Part shown: in pieces, positions 1 to 6,601 of the stretch
How positions within the stretch are numbered: the stretch's first letter is position 1
How the letters are laid out: each line of letters opens with the position of its first letter
Assembly (NCBI GenBank): GCA_031280115.1
Contig: JAITHF010000220.1
Coordinates: 1-7,506 of the forward strand
Length of the DNA stretch: 7,506 nt
Direction: 5' to 3'
Source of the DNA: Spirochaetaceae bacterium
GTDB taxonomy: Bacteria; Spirochaetota; Spirochaetia; Treponematales; Breznakiellaceae
Position numbers and translations under genes: made by a program
The notes under the pieces: model-generated
The model's database searches: none
Seen by the model: the letters and a program-made list of their open reading frames with translations, nothing else
What the model was told of the DNA's origin: nothing

Positions 1-27
1 ATGCGCTGCGGGTGATACGATGGGGCT

Positions 28-927
28 ATGAATAAACAGGCATTGAGAGCAGACCTGCTCTTGTTACTTACGTCCTGCGTCTGGGGGTTTGGCTTTGTGG
101 CGCAGCGTTCAGGCATGCGCTTTGTAGGGCCCTTCACCTTTAACGCGGTACGCTTCCTCTTGGGAAGCGCCTCGCTCATCCCGCTCATCCTGTTCAGAAA
201 ACATACCGGCGCCGCCGCGCCGGCGCCGAAAAAAGCCGCGCTCCTTTCGTCCTGTATTGCCGGAACCTGCCTTTTTGTCGGCGTGTCCCTCCAGCAAATA
301 GGGCTCCTCTTTACAACCGCCGGAAACTGCGGCTTTATCACGGGCCTCTATATGGTGCTGACCCTTGTTTTCGGCATATTCCTAGGGAAAAAAACCGGCC
401 TTCCCACCTGGATCGGCGGGCTCTTTACCTTTTCAGGCATGTTTTTTCTCAGCGCCGCAGGACGCCTGGACGCAATCAACCCGGGAGACCTTATCACCGC
501 GGTAAGCGCGGTGTTCTGGGCGTTCCATGTGCTTATCATTGACCGTCTGGTACAACAAGTGGACCCGCTTGCCCTCGCCTCCGGGCAATTCGCCTTTTGC
601 GGCGCCTATTCCCTCGCAGCGGCCCTGTTTCGGGAACAGGTCGCTGCCGCGTCCCTGATTGACGCCCTCATCCCCATCCTCTACGGAGGGCTTGGGTCAG
701 TGGGCGTGGGCTATACCCTGCAAGTCATCGCCCAAAAGCACGCGCCCCCGGCGCACGCGGCCATCATCCTGTGCCTTGAAGGGGTCTTCGCGGCGCTGGG
801 CGGGGTGCTTATCCTCTCAGAACCCCTGGGACGCGGGACATTGCTGGGATTCGGCCTCATGTTCTGCGGCATGGTAGGGACCCAGTGGGACGTTATCGCA
901 GGCCGCAGGCCGAAAGGCGCCGCGTAA
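28..927 (+). CDS. EamA/DMT-superfamily permease (putative metabolite exporter)
   Basis: The 299-residue product has the hydrophobic pattern of a ten-helix drug/metabolite transporter with two EamA repeats, roughly residues 8-143 and 153-290. Family-type features include the N-terminal SCVWGFGFVAQRSG segment in helix 1, the LGSVGVGYTLQVIAQKHAPP segment in the second half, and the LEGVFAALGGVLILSEPLG segment near the end, which is the typical helix 9 region of EamA proteins. Length matches the family (about 280-310). It should sit in the inner membrane and export or exchange a small metabolite; substrate cannot be told from sequence. The ATG at 28 has only a weak purine-rich upstream stretch (GATGGGG). 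Its stop overlaps an in-frame ATG of the next gene (TAATG at 925-929), suggesting co-transcription. The family call is confident; the substrate is unknown. Confidence 0.9.
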   Translation: MNKQALRADLLLLLTSCVWGFGFVAQRSGMRFVGPFTFNAVRFLLGSASLIPLILFRKHTGAAAPAPKKAALLSSCIAGTCLFVGVSLQQIGLLFTTAGNCGFITGLYMVLTLVFGIFLGKKTGLPTWIGGLFTFSGMFFLSAAGRLDAINPGDLITAVSAVFWAFHVLIIDRLVQQVDPLALASGQFAFCGAYSLAAALFREQVAAASLIDALIPILYGGLGSVGVGYTLQVIAQKHAPPAHAAIILCLEGVFAALGGVLILSEPLGRGTLLGFGLMFCGMVGTQWDVIAGRRPKGAA

Positions 928-952
928 TGCCCTGTGAACAGGCCGGCGCTGA

Positions 953-960
953 AGAGAAGG
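953..960 (+). promoter_or_regulatory. Ribosome binding site deciding the start of the SfsA fusion
   Basis: AGAGAAGG ends 5 bases before the ATG at 966. This favours 966 over the in-frame ATG at 927, which overlaps the permease stop and has only a distant AAGG, and over the ATG at 885 inside the permease gene. The choice also fits SfsA proteins, whose conserved region begins within about 20 residues of the start. Confidence 0.55.
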
Positions 961-965
961 CGCCG

Positions 966-2150
966 ATGGAGGGGTTCAGTTTTTTTACGAATGACCGGGA
1001 GGCCCTGTTTGTCGCAAGGCCGAACCGCTTTCTGATTATTGCCCAAGACAGGGGGGAAACCCTTGCCTGCCATTGCCCGAACCCGGGGCGGCTCATCGAA
1101 TACCTGTTTCCGAATGAAAGGCTTATTCTGGAGAAGCGGCGGGATTCCGGCGCCGGCAAGACCCGGTGGACCGCGGCGGGAATCTGCCGCGGAGAGGAGG
1201 CCGCGCCCCTTTTCTGCGCCAGAGCCAACCAAGCGGCGGAACAGCTTATCCTGCGCCGGAGTATCCCGGACATACAAGACATCCGCGCCGAATACCCTAT
1301 CGGCAGGTCCCGCTTTGATTTTCTCTGCGTTGACCGCCAAGGGGCGCGCCATCTTGTTGAGGTTAAAGCCTGTTCCCTTATCGAACACGGAATTGCCATG
1401 TTTCCCGACGCTCCCAGCGCACGGGCGCTGAAACACCTTGAGGAGATGGAAGAGTTAGGGCGCGCCGGCTACCGCTGCCATCTGCTTTTCGTTATCCTCC
1501 ACAGCAGCCCCCGCTTTTTTATGCCGAATATCCACACAGACCCTGCTTTCGCCCTGGGCCTGCGCCGCTTTCACGAACAGGGCGGACGCCTTCAGGCGAG
1601 CCTTATCCGCTGCGGGCGCCAAGGAGGCGCGGCGCTGGCGGAACTGGAGGTGCCGATTGATTTGAGCCCCTGCGCGTTGGCCGAGCAGGACCGGGGGAGT
1701 TATCTTATGGCGCTTGAAATCCCTGAGGCCCGGCGCGTGAGCGTGGGCGCTCTGGGGGATATTGACTTTGAGGCGGGATGGTATATCTACGCCGGTTCCG
1801 CTCAAAAAGGGCTTTCTGCCCGTATGAGCCGGCATCTACGGCGCCTTCGCAAGCGCCGGCACTGGCACATCGACTATCTTACCCCATACGCCAAGACCAT
1901 AACGGCCCTGCCTGTCAGGTCTTACCAGAACCTTGAGTGCCGCCTTGCCGGCGGGCTCAAGGCCCTGGGCGCCCACCCCATACACCGGTTCGGCTCTTCT
2001 GACTGCGCCTGCACGAGCCATCTTTTTTACCTCCCTTTCCCGCCGCTTACGCATAAGGGGTTCGTGGAAATGCTGCTTGCGTACCGCGCCCGCCTGTGGG
2101 CCGCAAAGCATGATGAGGCGCCGCGTGAGGGTTGTGGCTCAAATTGCTAA
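966..2150 (+). CDS. sfsA: SfsA nuclease-like protein fused to a C-terminal DUF123/GIY-YIG-like domain
   Basis: The 394-residue product joins two families. Residues about 14-234 are SfsA: ARPNRFL (17-23), CPNPGRL (37-43), SRFDF (115-119), VEVKA (131-135) and FPDAPSARALKHL (146-158). E109, D118 and E132/K134 are spaced like a PD-(D/E)xK nuclease core, a fold proposed for SfsA. E. coli SfsA is about 230 residues and was first linked to sugar fermentation and DNA binding. Residues about 244-378 look like DUF123, a GIY-YIG relative: WYIYAGSA (272-279), R286, H290, HWHIDYL (299-305), E324 and GSSDC (343-347). The fusion implies a two-domain nucleic-acid enzyme, but the substrate is unknown. It lies 38 bases after the permease gene. 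The last 14 residues (from K381) and the stop lie inside a copy of the downstream hairpin repeat. Alternative starts are 927 and 885. Confidence 0.88.
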   Translation: MEGFSFFTNDREALFVARPNRFLIIAQDRGETLACHCPNPGRLIEYLFPNERLILEKRRDSGAGKTRWTAAGICRGEEAAPLFCARANQAAEQLILRRSIPDIQDIRAEYPIGRSRFDFLCVDRQGARHLVEVKACSLIEHGIAMFPDAPSARALKHLEEMEELGRAGYRCHLLFVILHSSPRFFMPNIHTDPAFALGLRRFHEQGGRLQASLIRCGRQGGAALAELEVPIDLSPCALAEQDRGSYLMALEIPEARRVSVGALGDIDFEAGWYIYAGSAQKGLSARMSRHLRRLRKRRHWHIDYLTPYAKTITALPVRSYQNLECRLAGGLKALGAHPIHRFGSSDCACTSHLFYLPFPPLTHKGFVEMLLAYRARLWAAKHDEAPREGCGSNC

Positions 2151-2546
2151 ACCCTCTCACCGCAAGAAGCACGTGAATCCCCCGCAGGGGGCTTCCTGCG
2201 CTGCGCCCATACGACTGCGAATTCCGCTGAGGCGCATCCTTCGGGGTTGTGACTAAACGTGCAAACCCTCTCGCTACAGGAAGCACGTGAATCACCCGCA
2301 GGGGGCTTCCTGCGTTGCGCCCTTTCGCCATCGAAGCATGATGAGGCGCCGCGTGAGGGTTGTGACTAAAACCGCAAACCCTATCGCTACAGGAAGCACG
2401 TGAATCCCCCGAAGGGGGCTTCCTGCCACGCGCCCGTGCGCTCTCGACGTCCGCTGAGGCGCATCCTTCAGGGTTGTGACTAAAACCGCAAACCCTCTCG
2501 CAACAAGAAGCACGTGAAACAGCCTCCGGCTGCCCGCAGGGGGTTC
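2106..2546 (+). repeat. Four tandem ~114-bp hairpin repeats (forward cluster)
   Basis: The motif GAGGCGC starts at 2115, 2229, 2343 and 2456, a period of 113-114 bases. Each copy then runs GGGTTGTGACTAAA, CAAACCCTCTCGC, AGGAAGCACGTGAA, a C-rich/G-rich inverted pair, and CTTCCTGC. Two hairpins are visible per unit. The first pairs AGGGTT with AACCCT. The second pairs CAGGAAGC with GCTTCCTG around an inner CCCC/GGGG stem, and is perfect in its outer stem at 2277-2312 and 2390-2425. Copy 1 begins inside the sfsA coding region; copy 4 carries a CAGCCTCCGGCTG module instead of the plain stem. This resembles a REP/BIME-type intergenic repeat. I do not recognise a named family. It leaves only about 70 bases before glyS. 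Confidence 0.9.
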
Positions 2547-2566
2547 CCTTTTCGGGGCTGTTTGCT

Positions 2567-2572
2567 TATACT
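2567..2572 (+). promoter_or_regulatory. Possible -10 element of glyS
   Basis: TATACT lies 42 bases before the glyS ATG in the only repeat-free stretch between the forward cluster and the gene. At 17-base spacing the -35 position is TTCCCT (2544-2549), a poor match, so this is a weak call. If correct, the transcript would start just outside the last repeat copy. Confidence 0.3.
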
Positions 2573-2603
2573 AAGGGGCTGCCGGCACAAGAGGCGGCTG
2601 GCA

Positions 2604-2609
2604 AAGGAG
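2604..2609 (+). promoter_or_regulatory. Ribosome binding site of glyS
   Basis: AAGGAG stands 5 bases before the ATG at 2615. It supports that start over the in-frame ATG at 2651, although alignment to usual GlyRS N-termini (MEK..SLAKRRGF) would fit 2651 equally well. Confidence 0.65.
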
Positions 2610-2614
2610 TTTGT

Positions 2615-4111
2615 ATGGCTGAAACATCAGCGTATCAGGGAAAAGCCACTATGGAAAAAATTACCTCTTTGGCAAAGCGCCGGGGGTTTGTGTTTCAATC
2701 GTCCGAGATTTACGGGGGGCAGGGCGGCGCCTGGGATTACGGGCCTTTGGGGGTGGAGCTTAAAAACCGTATCGCCGCGAACTGGTGGAAAGAAATGACC
2801 CAGCTCCAAGATAATATTGTGGGATTGGACGCGGCTATCCTTATGCACCCAAGAACATGGGAGGCTTCGGGCCATGTGGAGAACTTTACCGACCCCCTTG
2901 TGGATTGTAAAAAATGCCAGACCCGCTTCCGGTCCGACCAGATTCCGGAGGAGAACCTGGCAGGGAAAAAATGCCCCGAATGCGGCGGGGAGCTTACGGA
3001 TACCCGCAAATTCAACCTCATGTTTAAAACCAATATCGGCGCGCTTGAGGACGAGGCGAACATTGTGTACCTCCGGCCTGAAACCGCCCAGGGCATCTAT
3101 GTAAACTATAAAAACATCATCCAATCCAACCGGATGAAAATACCCTTCGGTATCGCCCAAATCGGCAAAGCCTTCAGGAACGAGATCGTTACCAAGAACT
3201 TTATCTTTCGTACCTGCGAGTTCGAGCAGATGGAGATGCAGTTCTTTGTCAAACCCGGCACTGACGAAGAATGGTTTAACCAATGGAGGGAGCGGCGCTG
3301 GGGGTACTACGAGAAGCTGGGGGTCAGGACAGACCGCCTGCGCTGGCACCGGCACGGGCCCGGGGAGCTTGCCCACTACGCCAAAGACGCCTATGACATC
3401 GAGTACCTGTTCCCTATGGGGTGGAAAGAGCTTGAAGGGGTCCACAACCGGTCAGACTACGACCTTTCCCGCCACGGCGAGTATTCGGGCAAAGACCTCA
3501 CGTATATTGATCAGGAAAACAACAACCGCCGGTATACGCCGTATATTATCGAGACCTCCGCGGGCTTAACCAGAACCCTCCTTATGCTCCTGTGCGATGC
3601 CTATGACGAGGAGAAAGTGGCGGACAAGGGCGCTGAGGAAAAAGAGGAAAAAGAGGAAAAAGAGGAAAAAGGGGAAAAAGGGGGAAAAGACGATGACTGG
3701 CGCACGGTACTGCGCTTTCATCCTGCTGTGGCGCCGGTTACTGTTGCGGTTCTGCCCTTGATGAAGAAAGACGGGCTTCCAGACATTGCCCAGGAGATAC
3801 GGCAGGAACTCAAGGAGTATTTTCCGACTGACTACGACCACTCAGGCGCCATCGGGCGGCGCTACCGGCGTCAGGATGAGGTTGGAACCCCTTTCTGCGT
3901 TACGGTGGATTACGAGTCAAAAGAAAACAGGACCGTAACCCTGCGTTTCCGGGACTCTATGGAACAGGTACGGGTCGGTATGGCAGACCTTGCCGCGCGC
4001 ATCCGCGAGGAGATACGGGCCTACACCCGCGCCCCCTTTGGGCAGCCTGCGGCTGTTTCACGTGCTTCTTGCAGCGATAGGATTTGCGATTTGAGTCACA
4101 ACCCCGAATGA
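2615..4111 (+). CDS. glyS: Glycyl-tRNA synthetase, single-chain (homodimeric, class II)
   Basis: This cytosolic enzyme charges tRNA-Gly with glycine using ATP. The N-terminal SLAKRRGFVFQSSEIYGG and GAWDYGPLGVELK segments (18-50) are diagnostic of the single-chain GlyRS. A zinc-ribbon-like insert has C98/C101 and C120/C123. Other class II landmarks are RPETAQGIY (154-162), motif 2 FRNEI (187-191) followed by TCEFEQMEMQFF, and motif 3 around ETSAGLTR (313-320). The anticodon-binding domain runs from about 365 to 471 and ends in the usual SMEQVRV segment and a final helix. Two oddities stand out. An EEK-rich tract (341-358), encoded by a 9-bp tandem repeat, sits in the linker before the anticodon-binding domain. 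The last 26 residues (473-498) and the stop are encoded by the first copy of the downstream hairpin repeat and look unrelated to the family. Start 2615 has a strong ribosome binding site; 2651 is possible. Confidence 0.97.
   Translation: MAETSAYQGKATMEKITSLAKRRGFVFQSSEIYGGQGGAWDYGPLGVELKNRIAANWWKEMTQLQDNIVGLDAAILMHPRTWEASGHVENFTDPLVDCKKCQTRFRSDQIPEENLAGKKCPECGGELTDTRKFNLMFKTNIGALEDEANIVYLRPETAQGIYVNYKNIIQSNRMKIPFGIAQIGKAFRNEIVTKNFIFRTCEFEQMEMQFFVKPGTDEEWFNQWRERRWGYYEKLGVRTDRLRWHRHGPGELAHYAKDAYDIEYLFPMGWKELEGVHNRSDYDLSRHGEYSGKDLTYIDQENNNRRYTPYIIETSAGLTRTLLMLLCDAYDEEKVADKGAEEKEEKEEKEEKGEKGGKDDDWRTVLRFHPAVAPVTVAVLPLMKKDGLPDIAQEIRQELKEYFPTDYDHSGAIGRRYRRQDEVGTPFCVTVDYESKENRTVTLRFRDSMEQVRVGMADLAARIREEIRAYTRAPFGQPAAVSRASCSDRICDLSHNPE
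3635..3688 (+). repeat. 9-bp microsatellite inside glyS (EEK tract)
   Basis: Six 9-bp units lie in frame. The first four are GAGGAAAAA (Glu-Glu-Lys), then GGGGAAAAA (Gly-Glu-Lys), then a GGGGGAAAA variant (Gly-Gly-Lys). They encode an 18-residue charged tract between the catalytic and anticodon-binding domains. Because the unit is a multiple of three, slippage changes length without breaking the frame. The graded G changes at the end suggest decay of an older perfect repeat. Confidence 0.9.
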
Positions 4112-4142
4112 TGCGCCTCAGCGGAATTCGCCCCCTACGGGG

Positions 4143-4159
4143 CAGCCGCAGGCTGTTTT
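4143..4159 (+). terminator. Terminator-like hairpin 1 after glyS
   Basis: The stem CAGCC (4143-4147) and GGCTG (4151-4155) around a GCA loop is followed by TTTT. It is short (5 bp) but GC-rich and lies 32 bases after the glyS stop, so it could end glyS transcription. It overlaps an alternative stem, CCTACGG (4134-4140) with CCGCAGG (4146-4152), so both cannot form at once. Confidence 0.35.
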
Positions 4160-4241
4160 AAGTGCTTCCTGCGGCGAGCGGGTTTGCACGTTTAGTCACA
4201 ACCCTCAAGCGGCGCCTCAGCGGACTTCGCCCCCTGCGGGG

Positions 4242-4258
4242 CAGCCGCAGGCTGTTTT
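4242..4258 (+). terminator. Terminator-like hairpin 2 after glyS
   Basis: This is the same module as at 4143-4159, in the next repeat unit: CAGCC (4242-4246), GCA loop, GGCTG (4250-4254), then TTTT. The competing stem here, CCTGCGG (4233-4239) with CCGCAGG (4245-4251), is perfect. Tandem terminator-like copies would make read-through from glyS into the antisense of ogt less likely. Confidence 0.33.
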
Positions 4259-4458
4259 AAGTGCTTCTTGCGGTGAGCGGGTTTGCGATTTGAGTCACAA
4301 CCCAGAAGCGGCGCCTCAGCGGACTTCGCAGGCGAAAGGGCGCGACGCAGGAAGCCCCCTGCGGGCAGCCTGCGGCGGGAGGGTTTGCCATGAGGCGCAA
4401 CCCTCACGCGGCGCCTCACCGCGCTTTGCAGGCGCACTGGCGCGAGGCGGGGCGCCTT

Positions 4459-4965
4459 TTAAGGCACCCTGCGGGTTTTTTCTAATTCCAGCAAAAAAAT
4501 CTTTTTCTCAAGGCCCCCGGCGTAACCGGTAAGGGCGCCGCGGGCCCCGATAACCCGATGGCAGGGGATGATAATCGCGATAGGGTTGCGGCCCGCCGCG
4601 CCGCCTACTGCCCGGGGGCAGCGCACCCCAAGGGCGCGGGAGATTTCGCCGTAGGTCGCGGTGCCGCCTGAGGGTATTTTTTGCAGAGCTTGCCACACGG
4701 CCTTCTGAAAGGCCGACCCTTCTATCTTGAGCGGCAGCGGGTACGCCGGGTTTTCCCCGGCAAAGTAGCGCTCAAGCCACTCCCGAAGGTGCAGAAAAAC
4801 GGCGCAGCCCGGGTCAAAGCGCAGGCTGGCGGTAGAGGGTATATGCTTCTGCCCCTGAAACCACAAGCCCGCCAGGGCTCCCCCGGCGGCGGCGGCAACC
4901 ATCTCCCCCAAAGGCGTGGGGAGCGTGGTATAGACTTCCCTATTCATTCCGGCCCCGCCCCGCAT
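4459..4965 (-). CDS. ogt: Methylated-DNA--protein-cysteine S-methyltransferase
   Basis: This is a suicide repair enzyme that transfers alkyl groups from O6-alkylguanine in DNA to its own cysteine. The 168-residue product has the catalytic PCHRV motif (134-138, nucleophile C135), the preceding GGAAGRNPIAIIIP segment carrying the asparagine of the active site, the TATYGEIS helix-turn-helix entry (102-109), and the LTGYAGGLEKK substrate loop (145-155). Length matches Ogt-type proteins lacking the Ada N-terminal domain. Its ATG at 4965 follows the lysS stop with no gap (TAGATG), indicating translational coupling. A second in-frame ATG at 4947 (MNREVYTT) fits the usual family N-terminus better. 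The last residues (about TRRVP) and the stop fall in the edge of the reverse repeat cluster. Function is confident; the gene symbol could equally be mgt or adaB by convention. Confidence 0.93.
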   Translation of the reverse strand: MRGGAGMNREVYTTLPTPLGEMVAAAAGGALAGLWFQGQKHIPSTASLRFDPGCAVFLHLREWLERYFAGENPAYPLPLKIEGSAFQKAVWQALQKIPSGGTATYGEISRALGVRCPRAVGGAAGRNPIAIIIPCHRVIGARGALTGYAGGLEKKIFLLELEKTRRVP

Positions 4966-6561
4966 CTAATAGGCTTCCAAGATGCCCATAAGCCGCTCTT
5001 TGGGTATGGAGCGGAGGAAATTGGCAAGCCGCGGCCCCTGATCCTTATTGATAAGCGCCTGATACGCGGCCCGGAAAAGTTCCTTTCCCTCAAGGCCGTG
5101 ATCTTCTGCCGCCCGGTAGATAGCTTCGGCGCAGGATTTGTCGTCAGGGTACGAGCCGATGTGTGCAATAACCTTGTCCCGCAGCCCCCGGACCGCGGCG
5201 GCCTCCTCTTCCGAAAGGGCTGCCCGTTCCCCCGGGGGGCGCAGGGCGAAGCGGAACTCAGGCGGGGCGCAGTGTTCAACCCAGTACGCGGCGCAGCGGC
5301 ACCGCGCCTCCACCCGCGCCCGCTGGCAGGAAGCGAGGCCCTGCAAGCCGTCAAGGGTTTTCCCGATGTCTCCGCCGGCTATTTGGAGGAGGTTGCACAG
5401 GTGCCGGAAAGGGACTTGGTAGGGCATGGCCTCAGGAACCTCCGCGACTTGGGAGAGTTCGTAGATACGGCGGGCTTTCTCAAAGGCTTGCCCGTCTTTC
5501 ACCGGCTCTTTTTTGAAGGCTGTCCGTTCAAGCCGGTCATAATCTTCGTAGATCTTTATCACGTCAAGATCGAAAGAAATCGTGAACTCCGTGTTAGGGC
5601 GGGTTCCGGCAAAAAGGTAGCGCGCCAATTCCGGGGTATAGACCTTGAGCAGGTCTTTAAGGTCAATCACAATGCCGGAGGAGCTTGATATTTTCCCCAC
5701 CGAGCCTTTAATCCCGATAAAGTCGTACCGGAACGTAACCGGCGCGTCCCGGTTGTACACCTCTTTGCACACATGCCGGGCAGTGTCGAAGGAACCGCCG
5801 CTGCTGTGGTGGTCTTTGCCGGCAGGCTCGAAGTCAACCTGTTCGTACGCCCAGCGCAGAGGCCAGTCCACCCGCCATCCGAGTTTTATCCCCTGGGCCT
5901 CTCTGAGGTCTGCGGTTTCCCGGAAGCCGCAGCGGCTGCAGTGGTATGAGACGCCCCATTCGCCGTCCCAGCAGTCAACTTCGGTGGTATCCCGCCGGCA
6001 CTGGCCGCAGAATACGCTGATAGGCCACCACTCGCCTTGTATCTTGTGTTCCTCGTCCCGGAACCGGTCGAGAATGGTTTTTAGTTTTTCCCGGGCTTCC
6101 AGGGCCGTGCGGATTCCCGCCGCGTATTTCGAGGCGCGGTATTGCTGGGACTGGTAAATGTATTCAGGATGAATACCCACCGCAGGCAGCATGGTTTCCA
6201 CGTCCCGCTCATGGTGGCGGGCGTAGCTTTCGTCCCGTTCCCAGGGGTCAGGCACCAGGGTAATAGGGAAGCGCAGGTACTGTTCCAGCTCCGCTTGTTT
6301 GGGCATATTCTGCGGAACTTTGCGGAACACGTCGTAATCATCCCATGAATAGATAAAGCGCACCGTCTTCCCTGCGTCCCGCAGGGCCCGCGCCACCAGG
6401 TCGACCGAGATAATCTCCCTGAAGTTCCCGATATGCACCGTGCCGGAAGGGGTAATGCCTGACGCGCAGGTATACTGGTCTTTCACGCCTTTTTCACGAA
6501 GTATCTTTGCCGCGGTTTCATCCGCCCAATGTTCGCTTTTCTGTTTTGATTCTATATTCAT
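4966..6561 (-). CDS. lysS: Class I (archaeal-type) lysyl-tRNA synthetase
   Basis: This cytosolic enzyme charges tRNA-Lys with lysine using ATP. It is the class I form, unrelated in fold to the class II LysRS of most bacteria and known from archaea, spirochaetes and some alphaproteobacteria. Landmarks in the 531 residues are TPSGTVHIGN with the HIGH-type motif (43-46), YSWDDYDVFRKVP (71-83), a zinc-ribbon-like C185/C188 and C208/C211, WRVDWPLRWA (229-238), GKDHHSSGGS (248-257) and the KMSKS equivalent KISSS (290-294) within GSVGKISSSSG. The C-terminal half is the helical anticodon-recognition part, and length is normal. The ATG at 6561 has AGGGG 6 bases upstream (6568-6572, minus strand). It heads an operon with ogt. 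Its upstream region runs into the arm of the 21-bp array element within about 85 bases, so its promoter probably lies within or next to that element. Confidence 0.97.
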   Translation of the reverse strand: MNIESKQKSEHWADETAAKILREKGVKDQYTCASGITPSGTVHIGNFREIISVDLVARALRDAGKTVRFIYSWDDYDVFRKVPQNMPKQAELEQYLRFPITLVPDPWERDESYARHHERDVETMLPAVGIHPEYIYQSQQYRASKYAAGIRTALEAREKLKTILDRFRDEEHKIQGEWWPISVFCGQCRRDTTEVDCWDGEWGVSYHCSRCGFRETADLREAQGIKLGWRVDWPLRWAYEQVDFEPAGKDHHSSGGSFDTARHVCKEVYNRDAPVTFRYDFIGIKGSVGKISSSSGIVIDLKDLLKVYTPELARYLFAGTRPNTEFTISFDLDVIKIYEDYDRLERTAFKKEPVKDGQAFEKARRIYELSQVAEVPEAMPYQVPFRHLCNLLQIAGGDIGKTLDGLQGLASCQRARVEARCRCAAYWVEHCAPPEFRFALRPPGERAALSEEEAAAVRGLRDKVIAHIGSYPDDKSCAEAIYRAAEDHGLEGKELFRAAYQALINKDQGPRLANFLRSIPKERLMGILEAY

Positions 6562-6601
6562 AACGCGCCCCTATCCTACCCCAAAAATCCCCTCCCCATC
6601 A

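Larger units (their letters stand above)
4031..4479 (-). repeat. About four hairpin repeats in inverted orientation (reverse cluster)
   Basis: This is the reverse complement of the family at 2106-2546. On the plus strand, GTCACAACCC occurs at 4095 and 4195, GTCACAACCC again at 4294, and a degenerate copy at about 4393. Units start near 4031, 4131, 4230 and 4353. Most units here are a short ~100-bp form lacking the GCTTCCTGCG...CGCGCCC segment; the third (about 123 bp) has it. The units also contain GCAGCCGCAGGCTG, which appears only once in the forward cluster. The last unit is divergent: GTCAC is replaced, creating a perfect TGAGGCGC/GCGCCTCA stem at 4391-4418. The cluster begins inside glyS and ends inside ogt, filling the entire convergent gap. 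Confidence 0.88.

Noticed and set aside
1..27. End of an upstream gene (short frame ending TGA at 13-15)
   Set aside because: Only four codons are visible, so nothing can be assigned.
2047..2513. Minus-strand small frames through the forward repeat cluster (GSPLRGIHVL repeats)
   Set aside because: The peptide repeats arise from the DNA repeat; units differ by one base in length (113 versus 114), which breaks the frame, and there is no start signal.
2546..2614. T-box or other riboswitch leader for glyS
   Set aside because: The leader is under 70 bases and lacks a T-box-like conserved motif or specifier stem.
2627..3445. Minus-strand 272-residue frame opposite glyS
   Set aside because: It is a shadow of the clearly identified glyS reading frame.
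4290..4532. Small plus-strand frame in the reverse cluster
   Set aside because: It lies wholly within repeat units and the antisense of the ogt end; no coding evidence.
4681..5688. Long plus-strand open frame opposite lysS and ogt
   Set aside because: It is antisense to two strongly recognised genes, and its translation resembles no family; it is a GC-rich shadow frame.
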